A DNA stretch of 64,000 nt from Semisulcospira habei. Its lineage: Eukaryota; Mollusca; Gastropoda; Semisulcospiridae. Under the pieces are notes generated by a model that saw only the letters and a list, made by a program, of their open reading frames with translations, was not told the DNA's origin and made no database searches. How positions within the stretch are numbered: the first letter of the stretch is position 1; every line of letters begins with the position of its first letter. The translations under genes were made by a program, and so were the position numbers. Of the stretch, positions 54,990-64,000 are shown in pieces. Where the stretch lies: the NCBI GenBank assembly GCA_036245525.1, contig BTPG01000006.1, positions 71,422,964 through 71,486,963 of the forward strand, given 5' to 3'.

Positions 54990-55147
54990 GCCACGAGGGA
55001 AAATTTGGGCTGCCTTCCCCGGGGACGACGAGTCGCTCAGTGCAGCGCCAACCGACCTACCCTTAGTTGGGCCACGAGGGGAAATTTGGGCTGCCTTCCC
55101 TGGGGACGACGAGTCGCCACCTTGCGATGCCAACCGACCTGCCTAGT
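54990..55147. repeat. Tandem duplication, unit about 78 bp
   Basis: GCCACGAGGGAAAATTTGGG ... CGACGAGTCGC ... GCCAACCGACCTACC is followed directly by a second copy with a few substitutions. Confidence 0.88.
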
Positions 55148-55576
55148 TGGTTTTGTTGTTGTTTGTTTGTTTGTTTGTTTGTTTGTTTGTTTGTTTGTTT
55201 GTTTGCTTTTTATTTGTTTTGTTTTGTTTGTTGTTGTTTTGGTGGGTTTTTTTTTTTGTTGTTGTTGGCGGGTTGTTGTTGGGTTTTTTGTTGTTGTTTT
55301 GTTGTTGTGGTTCTTGTTATTGTTGTTGTTGTTGTTTTGGTTTGTTTTGTTTTTTTACCAAGTGATATTCAGAATGACACACTATAAGCAAAGCACTCTC
55401 GGGTGGAAGTCGGCCCTAGGACCTTTGCTTACTGAGCAACGTCTATCTTTCCCCTCTTAAAGTGAACTCGCTATATTTTAGGAAGTAATTTTCTCTTCCC
55501 AGTGAGCACTACGTACACACAACACTGGCTCAAATATACTGCCTGATTGGCTTGGCGCCTTCAATACAAGCATTAC
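55148..55576. other. Noncoding stretch with (GTTT)n / GTT low complexity
   Basis: GTTT repeats at 55160-55205, then T/G-rich to about 55350. No gene. Confidence 0.55.
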
Positions 55577-55680
55577 TATACTTACGAGCAAAATAAATGC
55601 AACATTTTTGGAATAATCAGAAACACTGCAGTGTTTCCGATTATTCCAAAACTGTTGCATTTCTTTTGCTGGTCAGTATA
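55577..55680. mobile_element. PAL-E TA-bounded palindromic element
   Basis: TATACTTACGAGCAAAATAA and TTTCTTTTGCTGGTCAGTATA. The tip block is GGAATAATC/GATTATTCC where the copy at 25110 has GGGATCATC/GATGATCCC: different sequence, same pairing. Confidence 0.86.
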
Positions 55681-56077
55681 TGTCGATGGTGTTCACATCA
55701 GCCTTGTAAATAACAATTTGTGTTCTTGAAAATAATGACTGTACGTTTTGGTCAAAATATGCGATCCGACGCTTTCTTCAGAAGGCGGTTTTGACTACTT
55801 TCTGTTGATGTACAGGTTCCAGATATCGACTGGACAGAAAATGGGAAAATATCGTAGGGGGTAACGGCCTCAACAAGACCACTTACGAGATTGCGTGCGA
55901 AAACCATCGATACTTTAATCGTTAACATTTCTTAACACCGCTGGGACGCGTAATGGGACCACTGATTTATAACGTGCAGCAATTATATATTAATTACTAT
56001 TAATTACTACTATACACCAACTATGCCGGATACTGACTGAAGTCGGCGACTGACCGTGACCGTGTAATATTCTACTG
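55681..56077. other. Noncoding stretch
   Basis: No exon or shared repeat was recognised. Confidence 0.35.
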
Positions 56078-56147
56078 AGTTCAAGGATGGTGTCAGAATA
56101 ACTTGGCGCCCATAGGCGCCAAGTTATTCTGACACCATCCTTGAACT
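56078..56147. mobile_element. PAL-B core with three mirrored substitutions
   Basis: The arms 56078-56110 and 56115-56147 are perfect complements around CATA. Relative to other PAL-B copies, the left arm has GGATGG for GGGTGG, TGTCAG for TGCCAG and ATAACTT for ATAGCTT. All three are matched on the right. The outer flanks are eroded on the left; the right flank CCTGAACTGCAATATAG is B1-like. Confidence 0.92.
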
Positions 56148-56479
56148 ATCATGTTCGGTATGTATCCTGAACTGCAATATAGTCATCCGAGGACAAAACT
56201 CCCAAATTTCGGAATGTTGATCACATGGGTATATTCATGAGAAAAAAAAAAAAAAAAAAAAGAAGGGGAGAGAAAAGCATAACAGAAAGGGTTTCCTCCG
56301 CAAGATTACTTCCCTTACAATAACCACAGGTGAAATGTTATGCTTGGGATCTCCATCAGTGTGCTGCTCATTCAGTAGTTAAGCACGGCGGCTGAAGAGA
56401 GGTAACTGTTGTGGTGCAATAGTAAGTGAAGACCGACGAAACGCTGAACGTTCACTGTCCGGAAGAAAAAAAAAGACCA

Positions 56480-56640
56480 CCACCTAGCTGCAAGAGTTCT
56501 AGATCCTCATAAGCACTCGAAGCTGCGGATCCATACCTCTTGCTAAAGCAAGTTGTATCCATGCCCCGCTGGAGATCTTTGACGTTTAATTTTAGTACAG
56601 TGATTTCAAAAACACAGTCTGCGTCAACTGGCTGTAAAGA
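56480..56640. repeat. PAL-C remnant
   Basis: CTGCAAGAGTTCTAGATCCT, a deleted right arm (GGATCCATACCTCTTGC), then the tail TTTGACGTTTAATTTTAG and AAAAACACAGTCTGCGTC. Confidence 0.65.
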
Positions 56641-56673
56641 GGTCAGTTGACTGATCGTGTCCCTGAAATCTGG

Positions 56674-57622
56674 TTAACCCTTTTAGCCCCGAGTCCCTAA
56701 AGCATACGATGGCTTGACCATGATAATTCAAGGGTAGTGCACTACCGCTTGAATTATCATGGTCAAGCCATCCGGCCTACAACTGGTACATAGTCGTTAA
56801 GGCTTCCTCAGACGGAGAAACGAAACGAAACATTTCGTCGAAATGTCCGCATTTCAGACATTTCTCCAACATTTCACCGTTTCACGAAATGCGAAACGAC
56901 ACATTTCACGAAATAGAACCTGTCTCTATTTGCGAAACATTTCTACCGTCGCCCAGTCAGCGTCGTCCGCTGCCAATCTGATGGACGGTCATTCAAGCCC
57001 AAACTTGAAGATAGCAATGGTAAAGCGATGCCGTGGAGTCAGGTCTATTATGGCTAGAATTGCGTGATGTGACGCACGATTCTGTAAGATTTAAGCGGAG
57101 AAATCATTTTCGAAATGGAATCTATCAAGTATCATCACTAAAGTACCACCAAAATATGATTTTAGGCCGTCAGTTTTCTGAACCCCACTTTCATCGGCTG
57201 CTCACTGCTAATTCGCCTACAAGATGGCGGCTATCGGTTCGAGACGGCGGCATCCTCGACTTGAACAAGCCCTGTTTACGCATTCAAAAGCGCTAACGTT
57301 TATTCGATATGGTCGGCAATTCACTTTAATTGTGTAAGTGAAGGCACACATGTCTTATATGGTTAGTTTTTAAACGTCAATAGTCAGAAATATGACCCGA
57401 TATCCACCGACACAAACCAGAGCATACGTGTCAGTGAAGACTGAGTTACTTCCCCTGTACCAATCGAAATGACTTTTCACCGCGTTTCTGCGTGTGCGGA
57501 GGAGGCATTTCGATGCAATGAAAATGTTTCGTTTCTTATGCATTTCATTTCTCCGTGTAGGGAAGCCTTTAGGCAACACTTCCAAAATTTGAGAAATGGG
57601 GCCTTGGGGCTAAAAGGGTTCA
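56674..57622 (+). mobile_element. PAL-A with short core, interrupted by a TIR element
   Basis: TTAACCCTTTTAGCCCC opens and GGGGCTAAAAGGGTT closes. The core is CCATGATAATTCAAGGGTAG and its complement without the usual GGCGCC tip. The right flank is split at 56799/57569 by a 769-bp insert. Both ends carry the same CCCTTTTAG/CTAAAAGGG variant. Confidence 0.87.
56800..57568. mobile_element. TIR element with TTA target duplication (PIF/Harbinger-like, non-autonomous)
   Basis: AGGCTTCC at the left and GGAAGCCT at the right are perfect. The imperfect TIR continues inward (ACGGAGAAACGAAA against TTTCATTTCTCCGT), and AAACATTTCG-type motifs recur. TTA is duplicated (56797-56799 and 57569-57571). The split PAL-A flank gives the empty site. 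A 3-bp TTA duplication is characteristic of PIF/Harbinger. No intact transposase is visible. Confidence 0.85.
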
Positions 57623-57699
57623 GGTGAAAGCACTGAGACGTACTGTAATTTCAAATCCACAAACAAAGATTTAGGAATGACTTCTTTTTAATTTCCTTA

Positions 57700-58198
57700 A
57701 GGCCCCGCTACACATGCCCGGTTTTGAGGCCGATTCCCAATCAGTTTCGAATCGAGGGGTCATAAAAGACGTGTGCACTGCCGTCTGGCACACCATTTCC
57801 CGATTTGTTTCAGTAGCCGACCGGTTTGAATCGAAGATCAAAGTCGTACCTGTTCTGCAAAATGGCTGCTAGTTTTGACAGTGATGATGATGTGCTTGCA
57901 TTATCAGCAGTTTTGCATCCATATTCGGGAAGAGGCGTGCGAAACATCAGCAACGGCGGTGGCCGGGATCACAACAGGCGTGTTCCGCCATTTGCAAACT
58001 ACGACATGCTTTGCGAGACGCGCTCTGATTGGTTGAAGCTTACAACCGGGGCCGATTCGGACCGGAAAAATAGAGCAGGTTCTAGACACCCGATTCCCAG
58101 CCGATTGGGACCGGATCGGATAATTGACGTCATCCGATCGCAATCGGATTGGAATCGGTTTCAAAATCGGGGCACAACCGGCACGTGTGGCGGGGCCT
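57700..58198. mobile_element. Second TTA-flanked TIR element (PIF/Harbinger-like), 499 bp
   Basis: AGGCCCCGCTACACATGCC and GGCACGTGTGGCGGGGCCT are inverted ends, flanked by TTA (57697-57699 and 58199-58201). The TIR goes on imperfectly with GATTCCCAATC / GATTGGAATC. A frame from 57862 starts MAASFDSDDDVLALSAVLHP, which vaguely recalls acidic starts of Harbinger transposases; this is a weak inference. Confidence 0.83.
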
Positions 58199-58201
58199 TT
58201 A

Positions 58202-58657
58202 GGGTCCCAGCCTCTTACAGCAACGTGTAGACACAATGCCTACCCCACATAAGCTCTCCTGACATTCGTTATTGCCGAGCGTAAGTATGCATTCGTATTG
58301 TTGTATTTTGACAGTATAGTCTCTTTTGTCTGCTCCTTAAAAATGAGTGCGTGAATGAAGAATTACAAATAGCCACGGATTTGGAAAGGTTAGCCATTAT
58401 TGCTCAAACTGAGAATGATCTGCGCTCGCGGGTTTCGATTATACACCGTCATACAAAATGCAGCCTTGTGTCATAACATTTGTTACTCAGAATCTGTTAC
58501 AGTTATTAGCACTGAGATTTTCTTTTTAATAAAATAAAATAACAAATAGAAAAACATACAGGGGATCACAGGACACTTTTTTTTAGCATTGTCATTGTAA
58601 CGATTTCCGCACCCATCATTGAACACCTAAGCTCTGCGTTTTCAGCTAGCATGTTGT
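58202..58657. other. Noncoding stretch
   Basis: Nothing recognised. Confidence 0.35.
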
Positions 58658-58869
58658 GAAACCATTACATCCTGAGGCTGATTTTTTAAAAATTGTTTAT
58701 TGTCCTATGAAGGCTACTTTACAGATTAGGAGATAGATTAACTGTTTTAGTTCAAGGGTGGTGCCAAAATAGCTGGGCACCTCAGGCGCCAAGCTATTCT
58801 GGCACCACCCTTGAACTATCAGTCAAATTTATTTCAAGCAATGGGTGTATCAGGAAAAAAAAGGGTAAA
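58658..58869 (-). mobile_element. PAL-B2 palindromic element
   Basis: AACCATTACATCCTGAGG opens and GTATCAGG...AAAGGGTAAA closes; TTAA has decayed. The tip is GGGCACCTCAGGCGCC (left arm changed). Confidence 0.84.
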
Positions 58870-59225
58870 TGACTGTAGTAGGCATTCCTCATTTTGTGGG
58901 CAGGCTCACAATATTCACTATATTTATCTGGAAACTGTACTGGAATTACATATTTCATTATAATTCGTTAACTTACATCTCCGTTTCATGAAATGAAAAT
59001 CAGTATGTGGATACACGCCCGTGCTGGCTTTCCATTTAAAGAAATATAATAGCGAGCCAGTTTAGCCAGCCAAAGCCACCAAGGACGCCAAAATAATGGA
59101 AAGGAACTCCACACTAGATGAATAAGTGCCTTGGGGTGTCAGTATAATGCGGTGCATAAAGATTGCCAAGCAGATCAGGCACGAATCTTCGAACGCATAT
59201 TAACCTACTACAGACAGTAACAGAG
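58870..59225. other. Noncoding stretch
   Basis: AT-rich, nothing recognised. Confidence 0.35.
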
Positions 59226-59439
59226 TTAACTCATTCAGCTCGACGCACGTATTTCCCAAATGTTGGAGGCGTCATATAACGACTATGCACCTGTTGCAGG
59301 AGATGGATCGACCATGATAATTCAAGGGTAGTGCCAGATTAGCTTGGCGCCGACAGACGTCAAGTTAATCTGGCACTAACCTTGAATTATCATGGTCGAC
59401 CCATCTGCTGCTGTAGTGCGTCAGGGCTGAATGGGTTCA
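59226..59439 (-). mobile_element. PAL-A palindromic element (reverse)
   Basis: TTAACTCATTCAGCTCGACG opens and GGGCTGAATGGGTTCA closes. The centre is GACAGACGTC, as in the copy at 5061 (GACAGTGCGC); these two reverse copies look closely related. Confidence 0.87.
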
Positions 59440-59450
59440 GACCACAAGTA

Positions 59451-59503
59451 TACCGGCTGAGGAGCAAAAGAAATGCAACATTTATTTTGCTCCTCAGTAC
59501 ATT
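59451..59503. mobile_element. PAL-E internally deleted copy
   Basis: TATACCGGCTGAGGAGCAAA and ATTTTGCTCCTCAGTA; only about 50 bases. Both ends have GAGGAGC/GCTCCTC where full copies have GACGAGC/GCTCGTC. Confidence 0.75.
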
Positions 59504-59708
59504 TGTAGACAATGCCACTTTCTGCTCTGGAACTGAAGCGATTCAATTTCAAACAACAATTTCTAGGGCCGATGTAGGCTTTAGTTGGTCTACGCATGGC
59601 TGTACGCGGGCCAGCAAAAGCTTACATCAGCCGGAGGATCTTTTGTTCACCGGGGTGAAAGGTACTCTGTGACTATTTCAATGAGGATGCTGCATTTATT
59701 TCTACATT

Positions 59709-59800
59709 TTAACCCTTTGCTTGTCGGTAGCGCTTTTAGTCGCGATCATTCCTACAGGAGCCAAAGCGACTAGAACCGCTACCGACATGCAAAGGGTTAA
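59709..59800. mobile_element. PAL-D palindromic element
   Basis: TTAACCCTTTGCTTGTCGG and CCGACATGCAAAGGGTTAA, TTAA at both ends. The tip is partly broken (GATCATTCCTACAGGAGCCA). Confidence 0.87.
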
Positions 59801-59975
59801 AATACCCGCAAATGTCGGATAAAAAAGATTCGTTTGTGTGTTATGAATTTGAAATTTACTGAAATAAAAATCTGGAAAATATGCTGCCGAGGTGCTCATT
59901 TCGTGTTGGTTTCACTACACCCTCCAGCACACCACACACGCACGTGCACACACACGCAAACGCACGCACGCACGA

Positions 59976-60007
<32 letters not shown>

Positions 60008-60462
60008 ACACATTTACATACAGTTGCACATACATACATACAGTTGTACATATATACATGCACTAGACTACAAAAGATCATACCAAATGCATACTATTTG
60101 ATTTTTTTAAAATTCGCATTTGTGTACATTTGCAGATGTGAAAACAACATGAAAATACTGCTTGCTGGTGAGTAGGACGACGAGAGATCTGAGCGAAGTT
60201 TACTTTATCAACGCTGTTCAGATAAACCACGACTCAATCTAGGTTGTATAAGTAGGCACGTGTCAGATTTTAGCAATGGTGTCCACTTCATTACAGTTCA
60301 ATGGTTTATAGTGCTTCAAATTCTGCTAGCAAGAAGGGAAACCAGTGTGGTATTCAAGTCGAATATCAAACCGAATGGCTAAATACAGACGAAAAAAGTG
60401 CGTAAAACGCAATGAAATAGCAAAGTCAAAATTTGCTATAAAATCCAGTAACCAAAGTTTCT
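59801..60462. other. Noncoding stretch with (AC)n
   Basis: AC-rich tract at about 59935-60005, then CATACA repeats. No gene. Confidence 0.55.
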
Positions 60463-60533
60463 GGGGCCCACGATGGCCACAGTGGGCCCGCGCACGACTG
60501 TGCGCGGGGCCCACTGCGGCCGTCGTGGGCCCA
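60463..60533. repeat. PAL-F palindrome, best copy
   Basis: GGGGCCCACGATGGCCACAG and CTGCGGCCGTCGTGGGCCC surround CCCGCGCACGACTGTGCGCG. Two mismatches in about 33 pairs. Confidence 0.83.
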
Positions 60534-61070
60534 AAGACATGTTGCCTTCACGTAATGTTGAACACAAAAGAGTTTTCCAAAGTATGTTGTGCTCCTCCTT
60601 TCAAAGCGTGCGTCTTTCTTTATTAATTAAACCTGAACAGCTAATAAAACAGTGATGTGCTATCGTGTCGTAGGACAGACTGCTGGGCTCTTTGCCTCTG
60701 CACCTAGGAGTCACGTGCCGATTTATCAGGCGGTATCTGATAGGGGCCTGTTGTCATGGTGACGCGTCCACCAATCAGAGGCTGCTGCCGAGGGAGTCTG
60801 GGAAGGTTGGAGATTTTTCATTTCTGTCTCTGGGGTTTGAGCCCCAGATCATGTGTCGGTTTATAAGTAAGGAAGAATTATCAGAAGGAACAGGTGGGGA
60901 GGTATTCGAGAACCAAGATCCGAACTGAGGAACCGACAAAAATGAATGAACCTCCTTATTTCTCATAGACATCCCCCGTCATGCTTGCGAGTGGTCACTG
61001 ATTGTCGTTCATTTAAAAACACAGAAAGAAAAACAATGATCGGGCCCGACGTTTTTGGCTCAGTTCTTCT
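60534..61070. other. Noncoding stretch
   Basis: A PAL-R half (TCCTTTCAAAGCGTGCGTCT) lies at about 60596. The open frame at 60692-60928 has no recognisable domain. Confidence 0.4.
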
Positions 61071-61162
61071 TTAACCCTTTGGGTGTCGGTAGCGGTTTTA
61101 GTCGCGATGATTCTCCTAGGAATCATGACGACTAAAACCGCTACCTACACCCAAAGGGTTGA
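61071..61162. mobile_element. PAL-D palindromic element
   Basis: TTAACCCTTTGGGTGTCGG and CCTACACCCAAAGGGTTG. The GGGTGTC/ACACCC change against other copies is in both arms. The tip is GCGATGATTCTCCTAGG with one broken pair on the right. Confidence 0.87.
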
Positions 61163-63071
61163 AAAAAATGCAGACAGTGGAAAAAGAAACCGAACCGGCA
61201 AATCGGAAACCTTTACTTTTCTGTAAGATGAGAATTTTCCTACGATTCTTACATATATGTTACATTAGTATTTCACATACTGTATTGGCAGAAATTGTCG
61301 CGAAAAATGACACGAACATCGATAATGACGACAAGCAGACGGCAACCTTTCTGTGCTGCAACTAAAGCTTTGAAAGTGGTTTACTCGGTGAGAAGGGTGT
61401 GTAGGAAAGGTCTAAGTCACTGCACATTTAAAGAACATGGACATGGACCTATCTAACGAACAGTTTGACTACAAGTGTCTGACTATCTGAGGTATACACG
61501 AATGTACAATAAGAATGAAGGCATATACAAGAAACTAGCAAAACACATCTACAAAAAAATGAGTTTCCAATCGCTTGTCCAGTGGGGTAGTATTTGTCAT
61601 AGACCGTCGTCGGGTTACGAAACACTTTTGGAAAATAAATATTCTGGAGGCTCACAAAAAATGCTATGAAGATGTTGGAAATACTCATCCGGTGTCCGCC
61701 AAATTAAATTCTGTGTGCGTAAAATGATGTGTCGTTAAAAATCATTTCGCTTTAATGAACATACACTTTAAAAATAAGTAGTAACCAGTCCTTCTTCCCG
61801 ACACTTTCTTTTACAAGAGATATACAAATTCAATTCTCTTCAGTCGTCCGCGATTCTGAGAATTAATGCCTTTTGCTGGTAAAGATTGGGACCAGTTTTT
61901 CCTCAAAATAAGGGTGATATTTCAGATAAACCCCCTTGTGCATCAACCCAGTGGTACTGTCTACCGTACCGGTGGCTGCATACCCGGTTAATTTAGGACC
62001 AGTTATATATACCTACTAAACGCAATCGTAACCTACTTATTCCAGGCAGTCATTTGGTGGTGTGGTTTTTTGTGGTTTTTTTTTTTTTTTTTAATAATTC
62101 ATCCCGACATCAAGTCGGTAGAGCTGGTGACTGCCGGTCGGTGCCTGCTGATTACATGACACGTGACGTCACAACGGAGGTCAGGAGGAGCACAAAGGAA
62201 GCGATCACACCCGATGCACTGCCTGCAAGAAACAACATATTTTGAGAAATTGTATCCTACCAATTAACATTCGAGCAAGCGCCGGCACTGTAAACACTAC
62301 CGACACCTGCCTGTACAAGAGGTTATATATTAATAGATAACAGAGAATAAAACAGGATGTCCTGTGAGTAGTAATTTGGTCATTTTAAAAATAATTAAAT
62401 TCGAACTTACAAAATTTCCGTTAGCAACAACAACAAACGTCATTTTTAGTCTTTGAAATCGGTCAGTCAATTTACCTGTTAATCAGACTTTTACCAACAA
62501 TAAGTCACTGCGCGTCGTTAGTCAGTTAGTAAATTATATGGAGAGGGGGAGGGTATGTCCTAACATCGTGATGCGTAAAGGGAGTGGGTTTTTTTTTCTT
62601 TTCTTTTCTGTTCTTTTTTCGGTTCCCTTGACTCGTGATCACGATTTTGTCATCCGCGTGATTTGTGACCACCACCACCACCTCACCCTCCACCACCACC
62701 ACCACCACCCCCCACCCTGAGATGTTTTATACGGTTGCTAAGAGTCTTCATTTACTCCATCATGAAACGTGAACGTGATTAGGGGGGGGGGAGGGGGGGT
62801 TCGTGAATCGCAGAATAAATTGTCGTGAATCAGTAACGTTACCCACCCCCACCCCGCCACCCCAGCCCCCCACCCACCCCCCACTCCCAGCCACAACCCC
62901 CACACCACCCTCCTTACTTGTAGTAAATTCGCTAATCAGTCCGTTAGTCTGTTAGACAGAAAATCAATCGCTCTGTATTTATTAGGAGTATTCGGCAGTG
63001 AAAAAGTGACCCCAAGCAACAACAACAAAATCTCAAGGACACCACACCCCACCACCATTTCAAACACTTAC
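61163..63071. other. Noncoding stretch, probably intron or intergenic
   Basis: T-run near 62074-62093, C-rich and G-rich tracts at 62670-62910. No exon with splice sites was found. If the EGF gene continues, this is intron. Confidence 0.4.
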
Positions 63072-63203
63072 TGCATAGTTTGCTGTCCTCTGATGCCGTA
63101 TATCCAGTATTACACGCGCACTTGCTGTTTGCTGATGCACACACGGCGTTTGCAAGGCAAAATGCGGCATTTGCTGAGTCGCAGTCCCCTCCCACCAAAC
63201 GTT
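63072..63203 (-). CDS. EGF-like (EB-module-like) exon of an unidentified gene
   Basis: A 132-base exon with acceptor TTAATTTTCAG before 63203 and donor GCA|GTAAGT after 63072, phase 1 at both ends as is usual for shuffled EGF-type modules. It reads RLVGGDCDSANAAFC, then LANAVCASANSKCACNTGY and TASEDSKLC: six cysteines in an EGF/EB-like pattern (CX6-7CX5CX6-7CXC...C). Such modules occur in secreted or membrane multi-EGF proteins. The remaining exons are not in the window or not recognisable. Confidence 0.72.
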
Positions 63204-63231
63204 CTGAAAATTAACGAAGTTTCTTATGATA

Positions 63232-63401
63232 GACGATTTCCGGAAATCAGAAGCAGATCAAAACTGTACGTGTTTCGACGCAAACAGTGGATTAAAAGCC
63301 CAGACAAATATGTGATATCGAATGTTTGTCCGGGCTTTTAATCCACTGTTTGCGCAATAGACGAGCAGTTTTTTACCTACGTCAGGTTTCCGGAAATCGT
63401 C
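63232..63401. repeat. Palindromic element upstream of the EGF exon
   Basis: The inner arms 63279-63308 and 63325-63354 (CGCAAACAGTGGATTAAAAG and its complement) have one mismatch. The outer ends GACGATTTCCGGAAA and GGAAATCGTC also pair. A single copy in the window. It lies about 30 bases upstream of the EGF exon acceptor, in the intron. Confidence 0.8.
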
Positions 63402-63766
63402 CATTACACTCTGGTTCCACACCTTCCTGCTCTTCATAAATTATAAAGCAAATTTGAGCAACAGAGGTTATCAGAAGTAAATCAGAAGTGGGCCAAACAT
63501 TGCACAGACTTTAAACATTCGGTGGATTCAAACCATCTGCACGGTCTTGCATCGTTTACCTCCACTGTTTGAGGTACGTGTTCGGCGTTAAAGATCTAGA
63601 GTCGTTCAAAACACATAGAGGTCTAAAGCGTCAGGGCTGCTTCCCTAAGAATGCTACAGTAGCTCAAACTCACGCTGTATTTCGCATGTTGTGAGAAATC
63701 TAAAACACTGAAAAACACACCTGAACGAGATTGCTCTCATAAACATGACGTCATGAGTGTACAAGC
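63402..63766. other. Noncoding stretch
   Basis: Nothing recognised. Confidence 0.35.
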
Positions 63767-63818
63767 TTAACTCATTTGAGACGTGCCGCCTCTGGATACG
63801 CGGCATAAGCTAATGTGT
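63767..63818. repeat. PAL-H left half
   Basis: TTAACTCATTTGAGACGTGC and CGCCTCTGGATACGCGGC, then the partner arm is missing. Confidence 0.75.
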
Positions 63819-63830
63819 CCCAGCCTAGGC

Positions 63831-64000
63831 ACGGCCCCGACCTCGGATAGAGTGAGGTATGATATGATAATCACATAAAGCAGAGGAAGCTGCAATTTCA
63901 GATTGAATTTAAAAACAAATTTTAGCTTGGAGGGAACGACGGTTGTCATTGACCCATACCACTGGCCTACGTTCAAGTTATCACAACATTGGTGAGACAT
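63831..64000. mobile_element. Second TIR-P copy, cut by the window end
   Basis: GACCTCGGATAGAGTGAG, CAATTTCAGATTGAATTT, CACTGGCCTACGTTCAAG and CACAACATTGGTGAGACAT align in order with the left half of 3970-4463. The other half should lie beyond 64000. Confidence 0.7.

Noticed and set aside
60692..60928. A 78-residue plus-strand frame
   Set aside because: Contains a weak internal duplication (CRFIRRYLI / CRFISKEEL) but no family is recognised.

Overview
The window is eukaryotic, intron-bearing, repeat-dense DNA, most likely from an invertebrate and plausibly a gastropod mollusc. That placement is an inference from an SLC26-type gene with ordinary GT-AG introns, an I-superfamily LINE, tRNA-derived SINEs and very long microsatellites. 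There are no operons or bacterial genes. Most long open frames are read-through of microsatellites or palindromes. Host coding sequence is sparse: three consecutive minus-strand exons of an SLC26 anion transporter (4735 down to 897, the rest of the gene lying left of the window) and one minus-strand EGF-like exon (63072-63203).

Most of the window is mobile DNA. An almost complete but broken I-superfamily LINE (zinc-knuckle ORF1; ORF2 with endonuclease, reverse transcriptase and RNase H) runs from about 13.8 to 20.3 kb. Further LINE fragments lie at 7.8-8.1 kb, 19.67-19.76 kb (antisense inside the first LINE), 32.8-34.3 kb (two divergent RNase H pieces), 43.2-43.9 kb and 50.3-50.9 kb. A tRNA-derived SINE has a + copy at 29981, two minus copies with clear target-site duplications (37212, 48415), and several partial copies.

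The most striking content is a set of short palindromic (hairpin) element families, dozens of copies in 64 kb, named here PAL-A to PAL-L. PAL-A/B have a core of CCAGA(T/A)TAGCTTGGCGCC followed by its reverse complement. PAL-C has GCAAGAGGCATAGATCCTCA and its complement. PAL-D, H, I and L are smaller. These families mostly begin and end at TTAA, followed inward by C(C/T)C(A/T)TT-like ends, as expected for TTAA-targeting (piggyBac-like) non-autonomous elements. They nest in and abut one another at shared TTAA sites. In several copies, substitutions private to one copy are present in both arms, so pairing is kept while the sequence changes. PAL-E is TA-bounded. PAL-F, G and J are palindromes without a clear target signature.

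Layout: 1-5 kb SLC26 exons with palindromes in the introns; 5-13 kb palindromes and a 366-bp CT tract at a LINE 3' end; 13.8-20.3 kb LINE; 20.6-21.2 kb a tandem array of PAL-C units; 21-27 kb mixed debris; 27.5-29.8 kb a large inverted duplication; 30-36 kb SINE, PAL-B and a 3.6-kb interval with inverted ends around divergent LINE fragments; 37-49 kb nested palindromes, SINEs and microsatellites; 50-54 kb LINE end, CT/AC tracts and nested PAL-H in PAL-C; 56.7-58.2 kb two TIR elements with TTA target duplications (PIF/Harbinger-like), one inside a PAL-A copy; 58-64 kb further palindromes and the EGF exon.
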